This document shows positions 27,168 to 36,591 of a DNA stretch of 64,000 nucleotides, piece by piece. This stretch comes from Ignavibacteriaceae bacterium (lineage in GTDB: Bacteria; Bacteroidota; Ignavibacteria; Ignavibacteriales; Ignavibacteriaceae). The notes beneath the pieces were generated by a model. That model was not told the origin of the DNA. It saw only the letters and a list, made by a program, of their open reading frames with translations, and made no database searches. The translations under genes and the position numbers were made by a program. Every line of letters starts with the position of its first letter. Position 1 is the stretch's first letter. Location of the stretch: the NCBI GenBank assembly GCA_020848375.1, contig JADLAF010000194.1, positions 1 through 64,000 on the forward strand, read 5' to 3'.

Positions 27168-28141
27168 GTGTTTTCCTCTTTTATAAAATTTTCTTTGAAT
27201 TCCTGCAGAAGTAAATCTGCAATGTGATAAGGGGAGTCTGACTTGCTTTTTCCTGATGCAGAAGCTGCAACAGAGTCAATAGAGTGATTACCCCAGAGAT
27301 ATGTGAGAATTCTGGTTTCAACAATTTCTTTAATGCGGTCATTCCTACGTTCCGCGCGTTTTTTCTGAAAGTTTCCTGAGCCCTCAAGATACGTATGATG
27401 TCTTAAAATCTCCTCTGCAATTTCTTTTGTACCTTTGTTTTCTGATGCAACCGCTTTAATTATATCAGGCATCCATGAGTTTTCGTCATGGTCTCTCAGC
27501 CCCAGTATCGTTCTGATAGCTGAAACTGCCTGTTCAGCGCCTGGACGGTCGGATTTATTTACAATATATGAGTCTGCAATTTCCATCAAACCTGCTTTCA
27601 TTGCCTGAACAGAATCACCTGATTCAGGAACAAGAACGACCAGAGTTGTGTCTGCAGCTTTTACGATATCAAGTTCTGACTGCCCAACACCGACTGTTTC
27701 CATTAGTATATAATCATATCCGGCAGCGTCCAGAACATCAGCCGCATCAATTGCTTTTTTGCTTAAGCCGCCAAGACTGCCTCTGGTTGCCATACTGCGT
27801 ATAAAAATTCCGTCAAGATTTCCGGTTTCCGCCATTCTTACACGGTCACCAAGCAGCGCACCGCCTGAGAACGGGGAAGTCGGGTCAACTGCAATGATGC
27901 CCACTTTTTCCCCCTGACTCAGATAAAACTTTGCAAGCTGATTGGTAAGAGTGCTTTTACCTGCACCCGGAGGACCGGTTATACCGATGCGGTATGCTTT
28001 GCCGGTATGTTTATATAACATGGCAATCAATTCCTCTGAGAGAGGGGACTCTGCTTCTATAAGAGAGATTACGCGTGCAACCGCCCTTTTATCATGTTTT
28101 AAAACGCGTTCAAACAGCCCTTGGTTGCGGCTCTGACTCAT
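27164..28141 (-). CDS. meaB: MeaB/ArgK-type GTPase (methylmalonyl-CoA mutase-associated)
   Basis: GITGPPGAGKSTLTNQL, AVDPTSPFSGGALLGDRVRM, FIRSMATRGSLGGLS, ETVGVGQSE. Confidence 0.95.
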   Translation of the reverse strand: MSQSRNQGLFERVLKHDKRAVARVISLIEAESPLSEELIAMLYKHTGKAYRIGITGPPGAGKSTLTNQLAKFYLSQGEKVGIIAVDPTSPFSGGALLGDRVRMAETGNLDGIFIRSMATRGSLGGLSKKAIDAADVLDAAGYDYILMETVGVGQSELDIVKAADTTLVVLVPESGDSVQAMKAGLMEIADSYIVNKSDRPGAEQAVSAIRTILGLRDHDENSWMPDIIKAVASENKGTKEIAEEILRHHTYLEGSGNFQKKRAERRNDRIKEIVETRILTYLWGNHSIDSVAASASGKSKSDSPYHIADLLLQEFKENFIKEENT

Positions 28142-28719
28142 ATATATAGACCGTTTGTTTTTATATATTCCTCAACTTCCGGTGGTAAGAGAAACGAAAC
28201 CGGAAGTCGGTTTTGAATTCTCTCCCTGATAAAGGTGCTGCTGATTTCAATAAACGGGGTATTGATCTGAATCACCTTGCCTGTTGAGTGATATTCAGAA
28301 TATTCTGTATCTATAAAATTTCTTTTTAGAACAACTACATCACAGGTATTCAGAATACCTTCCGGGTCTTTGAATGAGTGAAATCCGGCAAAGGTATCCT
28401 GTCCCAGAATAAGTTCAATATTCCCGAATCTTTCTTTAAAGTATTTGACGGTATCAATCGTAAAGGAAACGCCGCCGCGTGCTGTTTCATAGTCAGAAAT
28501 GGTGAACAATGGAAAATTTTTAATCGCAAGATTAGTCATATTCATTCTGTGTTCTGTGGAGGGAACATCAACACCAACTTTAAATGGGGATATATTGTTA
28601 GGTACAAATACTACTTTTTCATATTTCCTTTGCTCAGCGGCAAACATGAGTGGTATCAGATGACCATAATGAATGGGATTAAAAGTCCCGCCGAAAATTC
28701 CTGTTTTCTTTTGTTTCAA
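28138..28719 (-). CDS. nadD: Nicotinate-nucleotide adenylyltransferase
   Basis: GIFGGTFNPIHYGHLIPLMFA and ISSTFIRERI; typical size. Confidence 0.93.
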   Translation of the reverse strand: MKQKKTGIFGGTFNPIHYGHLIPLMFAAEQRKYEKVVFVPNNISPFKVGVDVPSTEHRMNMTNLAIKNFPLFTISDYETARGGVSFTIDTVKYFKERFGNIELILGQDTFAGFHSFKDPEGILNTCDVVVLKRNFIDTEYSEYHSTGKVIQINTPFIEISSTFIRERIQNRLPVSFLLPPEVEEYIKTNGLYI

Positions 28720-28850
28720 AATCCTGTAACCTGAAAGAAATAACTCAGTACGAAATAGTGCGACTATTAATAGTTAAGTAATTAAATATACAGCACTTCA
28801 GTACTATTCAAAAAGTTAACTATTTATTTCCAAAATATACAACAACGGAA

Positions 28851-29825
28851 TCATTGTCCCGGTTCTTCTTTGAATCCGAAATCAGAACCTACGTTTTGGG
28901 TAAAACCTGCAAGCCGTAAACGGATTGCGGCAATTTCAACTCTAAATTGGTCTGCTTTGTGCCCGCTTGAATGGTGTAATTGCTCTTTTCGGAAAGCAAG
29001 TTTTACGCTATTCTGTTTAATTGAATCAGCGGTTTTAGAGTCCAAATTAAAGTTTCCTGCCGGAACCTCGAGCAATACCAGGGGGATAAGGGATGCGGGG
29101 AAGCTGCCAAGATCAGATTCTTTTGTAAGTTCGCGTTTAATGACCTTATATTCCTGATTGATTGAGTACCGAAAAAGTTCCCTAAACAAAAATACAGCTC
29201 CAATCATAAAAATAGGACCAAGCCAGACAGATTCCTCTACCACAACTGCGGAGTTCCAGGTAAAATGGATAATAACTGCAATTACATACCCCGTTCCGGC
29301 TAATAGGATTTTTGTCGGGGTACTTCTGAATTTTGAGATACCCAGAAAAGCGCCAAAAACCGCTGTGCTGATGAAGTGCATAACACACGAAAAAAGAGTC
29401 CTGACAACCACAAGAAAAAGCCATTCACCTCCGCTGGAGGCACCCAGAAAATACAGGAAATTCTCAGTAATACCGAAACCCAGCCCAATTGCGCCGCCAT
29501 ACACCAGACCGTCAGTCAGATTATCAAAATCCTTCTTGGCAATCATGAAGAAGAGGAAGATTCCCTTCATAAGTTCCTCTACGACTGGGGCTATTAAAAC
29601 CGTTTCTGCTAAATCAAGGAGTTCCTCACCGGAAAGAAATCCGGCGATAAAAGCACTTGCAACAGCACTCCCGATTAGTGTAAAGAACACCGCGCCAAAG
29701 GACCCCCAGGCAATGTTCTTTAAGTAAAGCCAGAAGGGTTCTTTGTCATACTTATCGGCCTTTCGTAACCAGAAAAGATAAAGAGTGACGGGTAAAACTG
29801 CTGCTGCTAAAGAAATTAATACCAT
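28851..29825 (-). CDS. PrsW-family intramembrane metalloprotease
   Basis: Multi-TM with APVVEELMKG, GFGITENFLYF and CVMHFISTAVFGAFLG motifs. Confidence 0.85.
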   Translation of the reverse strand: MVLISLAAAVLPVTLYLFWLRKADKYDKEPFWLYLKNIAWGSFGAVFFTLIGSAVASAFIAGFLSGEELLDLAETVLIAPVVEELMKGIFLFFMIAKKDFDNLTDGLVYGGAIGLGFGITENFLYFLGASSGGEWLFLVVVRTLFSCVMHFISTAVFGAFLGISKFRSTPTKILLAGTGYVIAVIIHFTWNSAVVVEESVWLGPIFMIGAVFLFRELFRYSINQEYKVIKRELTKESDLGSFPASLIPLVLLEVPAGNFNLDSKTADSIKQNSVKLAFRKEQLHHSSGHKADQFRVEIAAIRLRLAGFTQNVGSDFGFKEEPGQ

Positions 29826-30000
29826 AAAGGAATATAATTACCGCCTCAATTTTTACCATCCGGGAAGTGGGAGTGAAAGCTAAATTTAATAATGTTCTAT
29901 AAAATTATGATGATTTTTCGTAAATTTAGCGTTTGCTTAGAGAAAATTGTATAAAAAAACAGATTTTCTTTTGATACAGTTAAATTAGCAGGATCAGGCA

Positions 30001-30513
30001 ATGAGTATAGTAATTAAACTAAATACCTTATCCTTTGGTGAAAACCAGATCGAATTTCCGTTCAAACTGGCGGAAGCCGGTCTCCAGGAGCCATTTATTG
30101 GTGAAGGATTTGCCAGATTTACGTTTGATAAAACTCATCATCAGCTTCTGATGCGATGTGAACTTTTCACCGAAATAGAAACATCTTGTGACCGATGCGG
30201 CAAACAATTGCTAAGAAAGCTCCAAAACGACTTTGATTTTGTCTATCTTTTTGAAACGCCTGAGGAAGAAGACGACAGCTTAAACCTCAGGTATCTTGCT
30301 CCTGAAACTGATAAAGTTGACATTACTCAGGAAATTTTTGATTATGCAAATCTCAGCATTCCGCTGAGGATTTTATGTGATGAAGACTGCAAAGGGCTTT
30401 GTCCCCATTGCGGAAGCAATCTGAATTTGAATTTATGTAATTGCAGTGAAACCCGGGAGGGTTCTCTCTATGAGAAACTGCAGGACATAAAAAAGAAATT
30501 AGAAAACAAATAA
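30001..30513 (+). CDS. YceD/DUF177 family protein
   Basis: Two Cys clusters (CDRCGKQL; CDEDCKGLCPHCGSNLN) and position immediately upstream of rpmF. Confidence 0.9.
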   Translation: MSIVIKLNTLSFGENQIEFPFKLAEAGLQEPFIGEGFARFTFDKTHHQLLMRCELFTEIETSCDRCGKQLLRKLQNDFDFVYLFETPEEEDDSLNLRYLAPETDKVDITQEIFDYANLSIPLRILCDEDCKGLCPHCGSNLNLNLCNCSETREGSLYEKLQDIKKKLENK

Positions 30514-30529
30514 AAATAAAGGTTAGATC

Positions 30530-30709
30530 ATGCCAAATCCAAAACGTAAAATGTCGAAAACCAGACGCGACAAAAGGCGCACACATTATAAAGCTACCGC
30601 CTCAACTCTGGGTAAATGCAGTAACTGTAATGAACTAAAACTGGCTCATCATGCATGCCCCTCCTGCGGCTATTATGACGGTAAGTCAGTATTGCTTCCT
30701 GGTAAATAA
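30530..30709 (+). CDS. rpmF: 50S ribosomal protein L32 (59 aa; below the supplied ORF-track cut-off)
   Basis: MPNPKRKMSKTRRDKRRTHYKATASTLGKCSNCNELKLAHHACPSCGYYDGKSVLLPGK. Confidence 0.97.
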   Translation: MPNPKRKMSKTRRDKRRTHYKATASTLGKCSNCNELKLAHHACPSCGYYDGKSVLLPGK

Positions 30710-30723
30710 TTCAGAAAGACTTA

Positions 30724-31758
30724 ATGGGTTCAGGTTCACCATCTAAGTTCAGAATTGTTCTTGATGCAATGGGGGGTGATTTTTCACCGGTCAATGAAGT
30801 ATTGGCTGCCGGTGAAATCTTTAAAAATCACACCGATATTGACTTAGTTCTGACAGGTGACAAACAAGCCATTCTTAAAACGATGGCTGAAAAAGGTGTA
30901 TCATTTCCTCAGGAGAAGATTATCCATGCTTCCCAGAAGATTGATATGTCTGATTCACCAGTGGCTTCACTCAAGAAAAAGCCGGACTCCTCTATATCAG
31001 TTGGTTGCAAATACGTAGCTGAAGGGAATGCGGAAGCTTTTGTAAGTGCCGGTAATACCGGTGCTGTGGTAACCGCCTCAACCTTTATACTTGGTCGAAT
31101 TGAAGGTGTTGAACGCCCCACCATGGGTACTTTCTTTCCAAGTGAGTCATCAGTGAGTACAATATTTGATGTAGGGGCTTTTGTTGACTCAAAGCCCCAG
31201 CATCTTTTAGGATTTGCCCGGATGAGTACAATTTATGTCAGGGAAATTTATAATATCGCTTCACCCTCAATCGGGCTTCTTACAGTTGGTGAAGAGTCTG
31301 AAAAAGGGGGCAAAACAATTAAAGAGACCCACACACTTCTTAAAGACTCAGGATTAAATTTCTTTGGCAACATTGAAGGCAGGGATATTCTTAAAGGTTC
31401 GGTTAACATCGTGCTTTGTGACGGATTCGTGGGGAATATCGTGCTTAAATTCGGGGAGAGCTTCCCTAAATACCTCAAGACTCTTCTTAAAGAGTATGCT
31501 TCAAGGAGTTTTTTAAATAAATTAAAAGTGCTTATCGTCCGAAGTGTTCTGCGTCAGGCGCTTTCTCCTTTAGATTATCAGTATTACGGTGGAGTATTAT
31601 TACTGGGAGTAAAGAGTGTAAGTATAATAGGGCATGGCTCAAGTACTCCGTTAGCAATAACTAATATGGTGCTTCGTGCCAAAGACTGTATTGAGAAGGA
31701 TGTTGTGAAAAAAATTTCAGCGGCTATCGCTGAATCACCCATGAAGGAAAGTGAATGA
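30724..31758 (+). CDS. plsX: Phosphate acyltransferase PlsX
   Basis: IVLDAMGGDFSPVNEVLAA...; GNTGAVV; canonical plsX-fabH order. Confidence 0.96.
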   Translation: MGSGSPSKFRIVLDAMGGDFSPVNEVLAAGEIFKNHTDIDLVLTGDKQAILKTMAEKGVSFPQEKIIHASQKIDMSDSPVASLKKKPDSSISVGCKYVAEGNAEAFVSAGNTGAVVTASTFILGRIEGVERPTMGTFFPSESSVSTIFDVGAFVDSKPQHLLGFARMSTIYVREIYNIASPSIGLLTVGEESEKGGKTIKETHTLLKDSGLNFFGNIEGRDILKGSVNIVLCDGFVGNIVLKFGESFPKYLKTLLKEYASRSFLNKLKVLIVRSVLRQALSPLDYQYYGGVLLLGVKSVSIIGHGSSTPLAITNMVLRAKDCIEKDVVKKISAAIAESPMKESE

Positions 31759-32753
31759 GAAGAAGATTAAATGCCCGTATTACAGGCGTTGGAATGTATG
31801 TGCCTGATGAGATATTGGACAATAAATTTTTTGAAAAGATTTTAGAGACAAACGATGAATGGATCCGGACCCGTACTGGAATCCAGGAAAGAAGACGGCT
31901 TAACAGCGGGGCAACAAGTGATTTAGCTACTGCTGCTGCCAAAGATTTGATGGAAAAACACGATGTTAATCCGGAAGACCTTGATGCAATAATCGTGGCG
32001 ACTGTTACACCTGACATGTTTTTCCCGGCAACGGCATGTCTTGTGCAGGACAAAATTGGAGCTAAAAAGGCCTGGGGATACGACTTATCCGCTGCCTGTT
32101 CCGGATTTCTCTTTGGCTTACAATCTGGTGCGGCACTCATTGAAAGCGGTAATTTTAAGAAAGTAATGGTAATCGGCGCTGATAAAATGAGTGCCATAGT
32201 TGACTACTCCGACCGTAATACGGCTATTTTGTTTGGTGATGGTGCTTCAGCGGTATTGCTTGAGCCGACTGAAGATGAGTCGCTCGGACTGCAGGACTCA
32301 ATCCTTCGTACTGATGGAAGCGGAAAAGACTTTCTGTTTATGAAAGGGGGGGGCAGTCTTAACCCGCCCACACACGAAACTATTGACCAGAATATGCACG
32401 TTCTCTTTCAGGATGGCAAAGCTGTGTTTAAAGTTGCAGTCAAAGGAATGGCTGATGTTTCATACGAACTGATGCAAAAAAATAATCTTAATGCTGATGA
32501 TATTGCTTACCTTGTGCCCCACCAGGCAAATTTACGCATTATAGATGCTACTGCCGAACGGATGGGTGTTACACGAGATAAGGTAATGATCAATATTGAC
32601 AAATATGGTAACACAACAGCGGCAACCATACCTCTTTGTTTAACCGAATACTACCGTGCAGGTAAACTAAAGAAGGGTGACAAACTCATCCTTGCTGCAT
32701 TCGGAGCAGGATTTACCTGGGGTGCATCCTATCTTGTCTGGAGTCTTGATTAA
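31755..32753 (+). CDS. fabH: 3-oxoacyl-ACP synthase III
   Basis: TNDEWIRTRTGIQERR, DLSAACSGF, PHQANLRII, GNTTAATIPL. Confidence 0.97.
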   Translation: MRRRLNARITGVGMYVPDEILDNKFFEKILETNDEWIRTRTGIQERRRLNSGATSDLATAAAKDLMEKHDVNPEDLDAIIVATVTPDMFFPATACLVQDKIGAKKAWGYDLSAACSGFLFGLQSGAALIESGNFKKVMVIGADKMSAIVDYSDRNTAILFGDGASAVLLEPTEDESLGLQDSILRTDGSGKDFLFMKGGGSLNPPTHETIDQNMHVLFQDGKAVFKVAVKGMADVSYELMQKNNLNADDIAYLVPHQANLRIIDATAERMGVTRDKVMINIDKYGNTTAATIPLCLTEYYRAGKLKKGDKLILAAFGAGFTWGASYLVWSLD

Positions 32754-33667
32754 TGGGTAAAAGAGCGTTTTTATTCCCCGGACAGGGTTCTCAGTATGTC
32801 GGAATGGCTAAGGACATTTATGAGAATTCAGTGGAAGCCCGGGAAATGATTAAAACTGCTGACGGAGTTTTGGGTCTGCCTTTATCCTATATAATGTTTA
32901 ATGGACCGGAAGAAGAATTAAAACAGACTGAAATAACCCAGCCGACCATTTTTTTACACAGTGTTATTCTCGCATCACTCATTCGTACTCTTGATAAAGA
33001 TGCAACCGCGGGACACTCGCTCGGTGAGTACTCAGCGCTTGTAAGCTCAGGTGCACTTCAGTTTTATGAGGCCATTCAGCTTGTGAGATTTCGGGGGAAG
33101 GGAATGCAGGTTTCAGGAATCGAAAATCCCGGCACCATGGCCGCTGTTGTCGGGCTAGAGAGCTCGGTATTGGAAGAGCTTTGCGTAGAAGCTTCAGCAG
33201 AAGGGATCGTGCAATGTGCCAATTTTAACTCACCCGGACAGATCGTCATTTCAGGATGTGTATCCGGGGTTAAAAAAGCCATGGAATTAGCAAAAGCCAA
33301 TAAAGCAAAACTTGTAAAGGAATTGGTTGTCAGCGGGGCGTTTCACTCACCCCTGATGCAGAGTGCAAAGGACAAACTGACCGCAGAGCTTGAAAAGTAC
33401 AATTTTTATGATTCGCGGATTCCTGTCTATGTGAACGTAACGGGTGAGCCGGTTACTAAAAAAGATGACTTTAAGGTAATGTTACGCCGTCAGGTAACTG
33501 AACCTGTGCTCTGGGAGCAGACAATCAGAAATATGGTCAGAGACGGATTTGATGAGTTTTGTGAAATAGGTCCTGGTAAAGTACTCCAGGGTCTGGTGAA
33601 AAGAATTAGTCCGGAGTCTAAATGCTTCGGTATTGACACATTTAAGGATCTGGAGCCCTTCCTTTGA
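32753..33667 (+). CDS. fabD: Malonyl-CoA:ACP transacylase
   Basis: FPGQGSQYVGM, AGHSLGEYSAL, SGAFHSPLM. Confidence 0.97.
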   Translation: MGKRAFLFPGQGSQYVGMAKDIYENSVEAREMIKTADGVLGLPLSYIMFNGPEEELKQTEITQPTIFLHSVILASLIRTLDKDATAGHSLGEYSALVSSGALQFYEAIQLVRFRGKGMQVSGIENPGTMAAVVGLESSVLEELCVEASAEGIVQCANFNSPGQIVISGCVSGVKKAMELAKANKAKLVKELVVSGAFHSPLMQSAKDKLTAELEKYNFYDSRIPVYVNVTGEPVTKKDDFKVMLRRQVTEPVLWEQTIRNMVRDGFDEFCEIGPGKVLQGLVKRISPESKCFGIDTFKDLEPFL

Positions 33668-34236
33668 GTACCCCTGAAACTCCCAGAAAAATGATCAAAG
33701 GTTTGTATATTGATCCTCTGATTTTCAGTTTCCCTTTTGGATGCCGGTGTTCTGGTGAATGCTGTCATTACGGAGTTTACATGGATAAGAAAGAGTATGA
33801 AAATACTTTGACTCTAACAGAGCAGCTTATTGAGATATTTGATGAAACTCAGACAAAAGATGTTTCAAAATGGTTTGAGCCGGAGGAAGAAGATAAGGAT
33901 TTCGCCTCAGGCATTGCTGTCGGAACAGAATTGCATAATGGCAAATGTGTTTTTCTTGACAAGCAAGGACTTTGTTCCATACAGAGACTTTCGATGGAAA
34001 AAGGTGAACCCAAGTGGAAAAATAAACCGCTCTATTGCGTTCTTTTTCCTCTGACAATCTATGAAAACACACTGACCATAGATAATGAACATATTGACAG
34101 ACTGAAGACCTGTAATAAAGAAGGCGCTCAGATGAGTATATATGAATCCTGTACAGAAGAAATTATTCATCTTTTCGGACCAGATGGCTTTGCAGAGTTA
34201 CAGGCATATAAAAAAGAATTTGAATCAGAAAATTAA
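33664..34236 (+). CDS. DUF3109/YkgJ-like cysteine-cluster protein
   Basis: FGCRCSGECCHYGVYM, NGKCVFLDKQGLCSIQ, KPLYCVLFPL, LKTCNKE; TTGA overlap with fabD stop (ATG alternative at 33691). Confidence 0.85.
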   Translation: MSTPETPRKMIKGLYIDPLIFSFPFGCRCSGECCHYGVYMDKKEYENTLTLTEQLIEIFDETQTKDVSKWFEPEEEDKDFASGIAVGTELHNGKCVFLDKQGLCSIQRLSMEKGEPKWKNKPLYCVLFPLTIYENTLTIDNEHIDRLKTCNKEGAQMSIYESCTEEIIHLFGPDGFAELQAYKKEFESEN

Positions 34237-34241
34237 AGTGC

Positions 34242-34994
34242 ATGAGTGAAGTGAATCTGAATGGAAAATCAGCCCTGGTAACAGGCGGCAGCAGGGGAAT
34301 AGGGAGAGCAATTGTTGATGCACTTGCTGTTAACGGCTGTAGTGTGGTTTTTACGTTTGTCAGTTCAGATCAGGCAGCAAAGGAAATTGAAGAAGAATAC
34401 GCTTCCAACGGAATGAAAGTTTACGGATACAAAGCAGACGGTTCTAAGCAGGAGGAGGCAGAATCATCAGTTAAATTTGCGGCTGATACAACTGGATCTG
34501 TGGATATACTTGTTAACAATGCCGGTATTACAAAAGATAATTTGCTGATGAGAATGAACAATCAGGATTTCGAATCTGTATTATCAGCAAATTTAAACAG
34601 TGTATTTTACTACACGAAGGCAGCATCAAAATATATGATGCAAAAAAGATGGGGAAGAATCATCAATATTACCTCGGTTGTGGGACTGATGGGAAATGCC
34701 GGACAAAGCAACTATGCTGCTTCAAAAGCCGGTGTAATTGGATTTACTAAATCAATCGCAAAAGAACTTGCTTCCCGCAACATTACCGCAAATTGTATTG
34801 CTCCTGGATTTATTGAGACAGATATGACCGCGAAGCTGAAACCCGAACAAAAGGATGCATTGCTTAGTCTTATCCCTCTCAGGAAATTTGGACAGTCAAA
34901 CGATATTGCACGTATTGCATCATTTTTATGTTCTGACGCGGCTGGATATATAACCGGTCAGACCATAGCCGTTGACGGCGGAATGACAATGTAA
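34242..34994 (+). CDS. fabG: 3-oxoacyl-ACP reductase
   Basis: GGSRGIGRAI, NNAGITKDNLLMRM, YAASKAGVIGFTKS, AVDGGMTM. Confidence 0.97.
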   Translation: MSEVNLNGKSALVTGGSRGIGRAIVDALAVNGCSVVFTFVSSDQAAKEIEEEYASNGMKVYGYKADGSKQEEAESSVKFAADTTGSVDILVNNAGITKDNLLMRMNNQDFESVLSANLNSVFYYTKAASKYMMQKRWGRIINITSVVGLMGNAGQSNYAASKAGVIGFTKSIAKELASRNITANCIAPGFIETDMTAKLKPEQKDALLSLIPLRKFGQSNDIARIASFLCSDAAGYITGQTIAVDGGMTM

Positions 34995-35003
34995 TTTTTC
35001 ACT

Positions 35004-35026
35004 AACAACAACAACAATAATAGGAG
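35004..35026 (+). promoter_or_regulatory. Unstructured (AAC)4(AAT)2 leader with AGGAG Shine-Dalgarno upstream of acpP
   Basis: AACAACAACAACAATAATAGGAG directly read; 7 nt to ATG 35034. Confidence 0.6.
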
Positions 35027-35033
35027 TACAACA

Positions 35034-35270
35034 ATGGATGTCGAAGCAAGAGTAAAAGAAATCATCATGGACAAGTTAGGAGTTGAGGAATCAGCAATTA
35101 CCCCTACCGCATCTTTCCAGCATGATCTCGGTGCAGATTCTCTTGATACGGTTGAGCTGATCATGGGTTTTGAAACAGCTTTCAACATTCAGATTCCCGA
35201 TGATGAAGCCGAAAAAATCACCACTGTTGGTGATGCAGTCAGCTATCTGAAATCAAAAGCAGCTAATTAA
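35034..35270 (+). CDS. acpP: Acyl carrier protein
   Basis: [18 protein letters not shown] phosphopantetheine site. Confidence 0.98.
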   Translation: MDVEARVKEIIMDKLGVEESAITPTASFQHDLGADSLDTVELIMGFETAFNIQIPDDEAEKITTVGDAVSYLKSKAAN

Positions 35271-35281
35271 CAATAACTGCC

Positions 35282-35334
35282 TGTAGTATTTTGTTGCAGG
35301 GGATGATAACGGTCATCCCTTGCTGAATACTGCA
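35282..35334 (+). promoter_or_regulatory. Long two-part hairpin in acpP-fabF spacer
   Basis: TGTAGTATT pairs AATACTGCA (9 bp, one GU); GCAGGGGATGA pairs TCATCCCTTGC (11 bp, one GU), loop TAACGG; no T-run follows. Confidence 0.6.
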
Positions 35335-35344
35335 TAAAACTCCT

Positions 35345-36589
35345 GTGCGCAAAAGAGTTGTAGTTACTGGTCTGGGTACTATTAATCCGATTGGATTAAA
35401 TACAGAATCTTTCTGGGAATCGCTTGTGTCTGCCAAAAGCGGTGTTGATTTTATTACCCGTTTTGATACCGGGAAATTTGATACAAAGTTTGCCGCGGAA
35501 GTTAAAAATTTTGATCCTTCTCTTTATCTTGATAAAAAAGCCATACGGCGGCTTGACCTTTTTTCCCAATATGCTATTGCTTCTTCTGATCAGGCAGTGA
35601 AGGATGCAGGTATCTCAAGTGGTACAATAGATCCGGATCGAACCGGAATCGTCTATGGGAGTGGTATTGGCGGAGTTGAAACGATGCAGGAGCAGCACTT
35701 TACGTATTTTGAAACAAAAGATCCATCCAGAATTTCTCCTTTCTTTATCACGATGATGATTGCCGATATAGCAGCAGGTCATATTTCAATCAGGTATGGA
35801 TTCAAGGGACCAAATTATTCAACCACATCCGCATGCGCAACTTCTTCGCATGCCATTGCAGACGCGTTCATGATTATACAGCGTGGCGGTGCTGATGTTA
35901 TGCTCTGCGGCGGAAGTGAGGCATGCGTTACTCAGATGGCAATCGGCGGGTTTAACGCCATGCGTGCATTATCAGTTGATAATGAGAATTACAAAACTGC
36001 TTCAAAACCTTTTGATCTTAACAGAAATGGTTTTGTGATGGGTGAAGGCAGCGGCACAATTATTCTTGAAGACCTTGAACATGCGCTTGCTCGCGGCGCT
36101 AAAATATATGCTGAAATAAAAGGTATCGGGCTGACAGCAGATGCGTATCACATGACGCAACCTCACCCTGATGGTGATGGTGCCGTTCGGTCAATGCGAC
36201 TTTCGGTTCGTGATGCTGGAATAAAGGAAAATGAAGTTGATTATATCAATGCACATGGCACCTCAACTCCTTTTAATGATGTAACTGAAACCAAAGCAAT
36301 AAAATCAGTATTCGGGGATTATGCGTATAAGCTTAATGTTTCCTCAATCAAATCAATGACGGGGCATCTTCTCGGCGCAGCCGGTGCAATTGAAGCCATT
36401 GCAACAATACTTGCGGTAAAGAATGATATTATTCCGCCCACTATAAATTATGTAACACCCGATCCTCAATGCGATCTTAATTATACCCCGAACAAAGCTG
36501 TAAAGAAAACGGTAAGAAATGCCATAAGCAATACCTTTGGATTTGGCGGTCATAATGCATCTCTTTTGTTCAGTAAATTTGTTAACTGA
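35345..36589 (+). CDS. fabF: 3-oxoacyl-ACP synthase II
   Basis: VVTGLGTINPIG, TTSACATSSHAIADA, INAHGTSTPFND, KSMTGHLLGAAG. Confidence 0.97.
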   Translation: MRKRVVVTGLGTINPIGLNTESFWESLVSAKSGVDFITRFDTGKFDTKFAAEVKNFDPSLYLDKKAIRRLDLFSQYAIASSDQAVKDAGISSGTIDPDRTGIVYGSGIGGVETMQEQHFTYFETKDPSRISPFFITMMIADIAAGHISIRYGFKGPNYSTTSACATSSHAIADAFMIIQRGGADVMLCGGSEACVTQMAIGGFNAMRALSVDNENYKTASKPFDLNRNGFVMGEGSGTIILEDLEHALARGAKIYAEIKGIGLTADAYHMTQPHPDGDGAVRSMRLSVRDAGIKENEVDYINAHGTSTPFNDVTETKAIKSVFGDYAYKLNVSSIKSMTGHLLGAAGAIEAIATILAVKNDIIPPTINYVTPDPQCDLNYTPNKAVKKTVRNAISNTFGFGGHNASLLFSKFVN

Positions 36590-36591
36590 AT

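Noticed and set aside
22574-29727. Many plus-strand ORFs (e.g. 22574..22963, 25707..26258, 26323..26859, 29158..29727)
   Set aside because: Antisense to clearly recognised minus-strand genes; compositional shadow ORFs with no family motifs.
32345-32354. G8 run in fabH
   Set aside because: Encodes the conserved KGGGS segment in frame; housekeeping gene.
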